Assembly (NCBI GenBank): GCA_017828935.1
Contig: JAGAUG010000090.1
Location: 1 to 5,032 of the forward strand
DNA length: 5,032 nucleotides
DNA from: Oscillospiraceae bacterium
GTDB lineage: Bacteria; Bacillota; Clostridia; Oscillospirales; Ruminococcaceae
Direction of reading: 5' to 3'
The notes under the pieces were generated by a model, which was not told the origin of the DNA, ran no database searches, and saw only the letters and a list, made by a program, of their open reading frames with translations. Every line of letters begins with the position of its first letter. The first letter of the stretch is position 1. The position numbers and the translations under genes are program-made. Of this stretch, positions 4,928 to 5,032 are shown one piece after another.

Positions 4928-4976
4928 ACAAAGATTAATAATCCCATTCTTTCCAATCTTTTCTTTGTCGAATTCT

Positions 4977-5005
4977 ATTATATATTATTTGAATCAGCTT
5001 GTCAA
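4977..5005 (-). promoter_or_regulatory. Perfect consensus sigma-A promoter of the small-ORF mRNA
   Basis: On the minus strand TTGACA (5005-5000), exactly 17 nt, then TATAAT (4982-4977). Transcription would start near 4970, giving a leader of about 97 nt before ATG 4873. It faces the equally perfect promoter at 4678-4706. Confidence 0.9.
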
Positions 5006-5032
5006 ACTAATATCTTCAAAAAATTTCTAAAC

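Larger units (their letters stand above)
4711..4968. repeat. Inverted repeat of the two transcript leaders (arms 4711-4754 and 4926-4968)
   Basis: The plus-strand leader and the minus-strand leader share ACAAAGAAAAGAT (4711-4723 and 4968-4956), GGATTATT (4729-4736 and 4944-4937) and TAATCTTTGTGG (4743-4754 and 4937-4926), with small indels between. As DNA this is an inverted repeat. In the minus-strand mRNA it makes the 5' leader complementary to the 3' tail. With the promoters outside, the similarity could also be read as the ends of a small mobile cassette. Confidence 0.85.

Noticed and set aside
4678..5005. Opposed promoter-leader repeats as ends of an insertion element
   Set aside because: No target-site duplication or transposase was seen, and the similarity is explained by matching promoters and RNA leaders. 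It is kept only as an alternative reading.

Overview
The window is strongly AT-rich bacterial DNA. Genes have strong AGGAG-type ribosome sites and near-consensus sigma-A promoters (TTGACA, 17 bp, TATAAT-like). A DUF1540 protein, a SinR/XRE-type regulator and secreted GLUG-like proteins all point to a low-GC Bacillota (Firmicutes) or mollicute-related host. The signal recognition particle RNA is the short form without an Alu domain, which argues against a typical Bacillus or Clostridium. The standard code works: no in-frame TGA is read through and TGG is used for Trp.

Layout, left to right. (1) 1-1509, minus strand: the first 503 codons of a large secreted repeat protein whose end lies outside the window. 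It carries a perfect 132-bp tandem duplication. (2) 1510-1975: AT-rich intergenic DNA with the promoter of gene 1 and a perfect 22-bp inverted repeat that ends against the ribosome site of the next gene. (3) 1976-2161, plus strand: a DUF1540 cysteine-rich small protein, followed by a bidirectional terminator at 2192-2248. (4) 2296-3372, minus strand: a smaller secreted paralogue of gene 1 with a 26-residue repeat and cysteine ladders. (5) 3373-3675: a divergent promoter region serving gene 4 and (6) an XRE regulator at 3676-4065. (7) About 4091-4231: the SRP RNA. (8) About 4296-4683: five tandem copies of a 75-77 bp unit, each with a GC-rich hairpin closed by a UNCG-type tetraloop.

(9) About 4678-5005 is the most interesting part. 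Two perfect consensus promoters face each other about 270 bp apart. The minus-strand one drives a 43-codon ORF with a very strong Shine-Dalgarno that can be folded away in the leader. The plus-strand one drives a roughly 115-nt RNA that is antisense to the 3' half of the ORF and ends at a strong intrinsic terminator. Both RNAs begin with nearly the same leader, so the 5' end of the ORF mRNA is complementary to its own 3' tail. This architecture matches type I toxin-antitoxin loci such as txpA/ratA, bsrG/SR4, fst (par) and hok/sok. I do not recognise the peptide, so this is a candidate new family. The toxin role is inferred from layout and RNA structure, not from homology.

The secreted proteins (1, 4) probably form a surface or exported repeat family. 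The XRE protein may control gene 4, because both promoters carry the half-site ATGATAT. The SRP RNA is a housekeeping gene.
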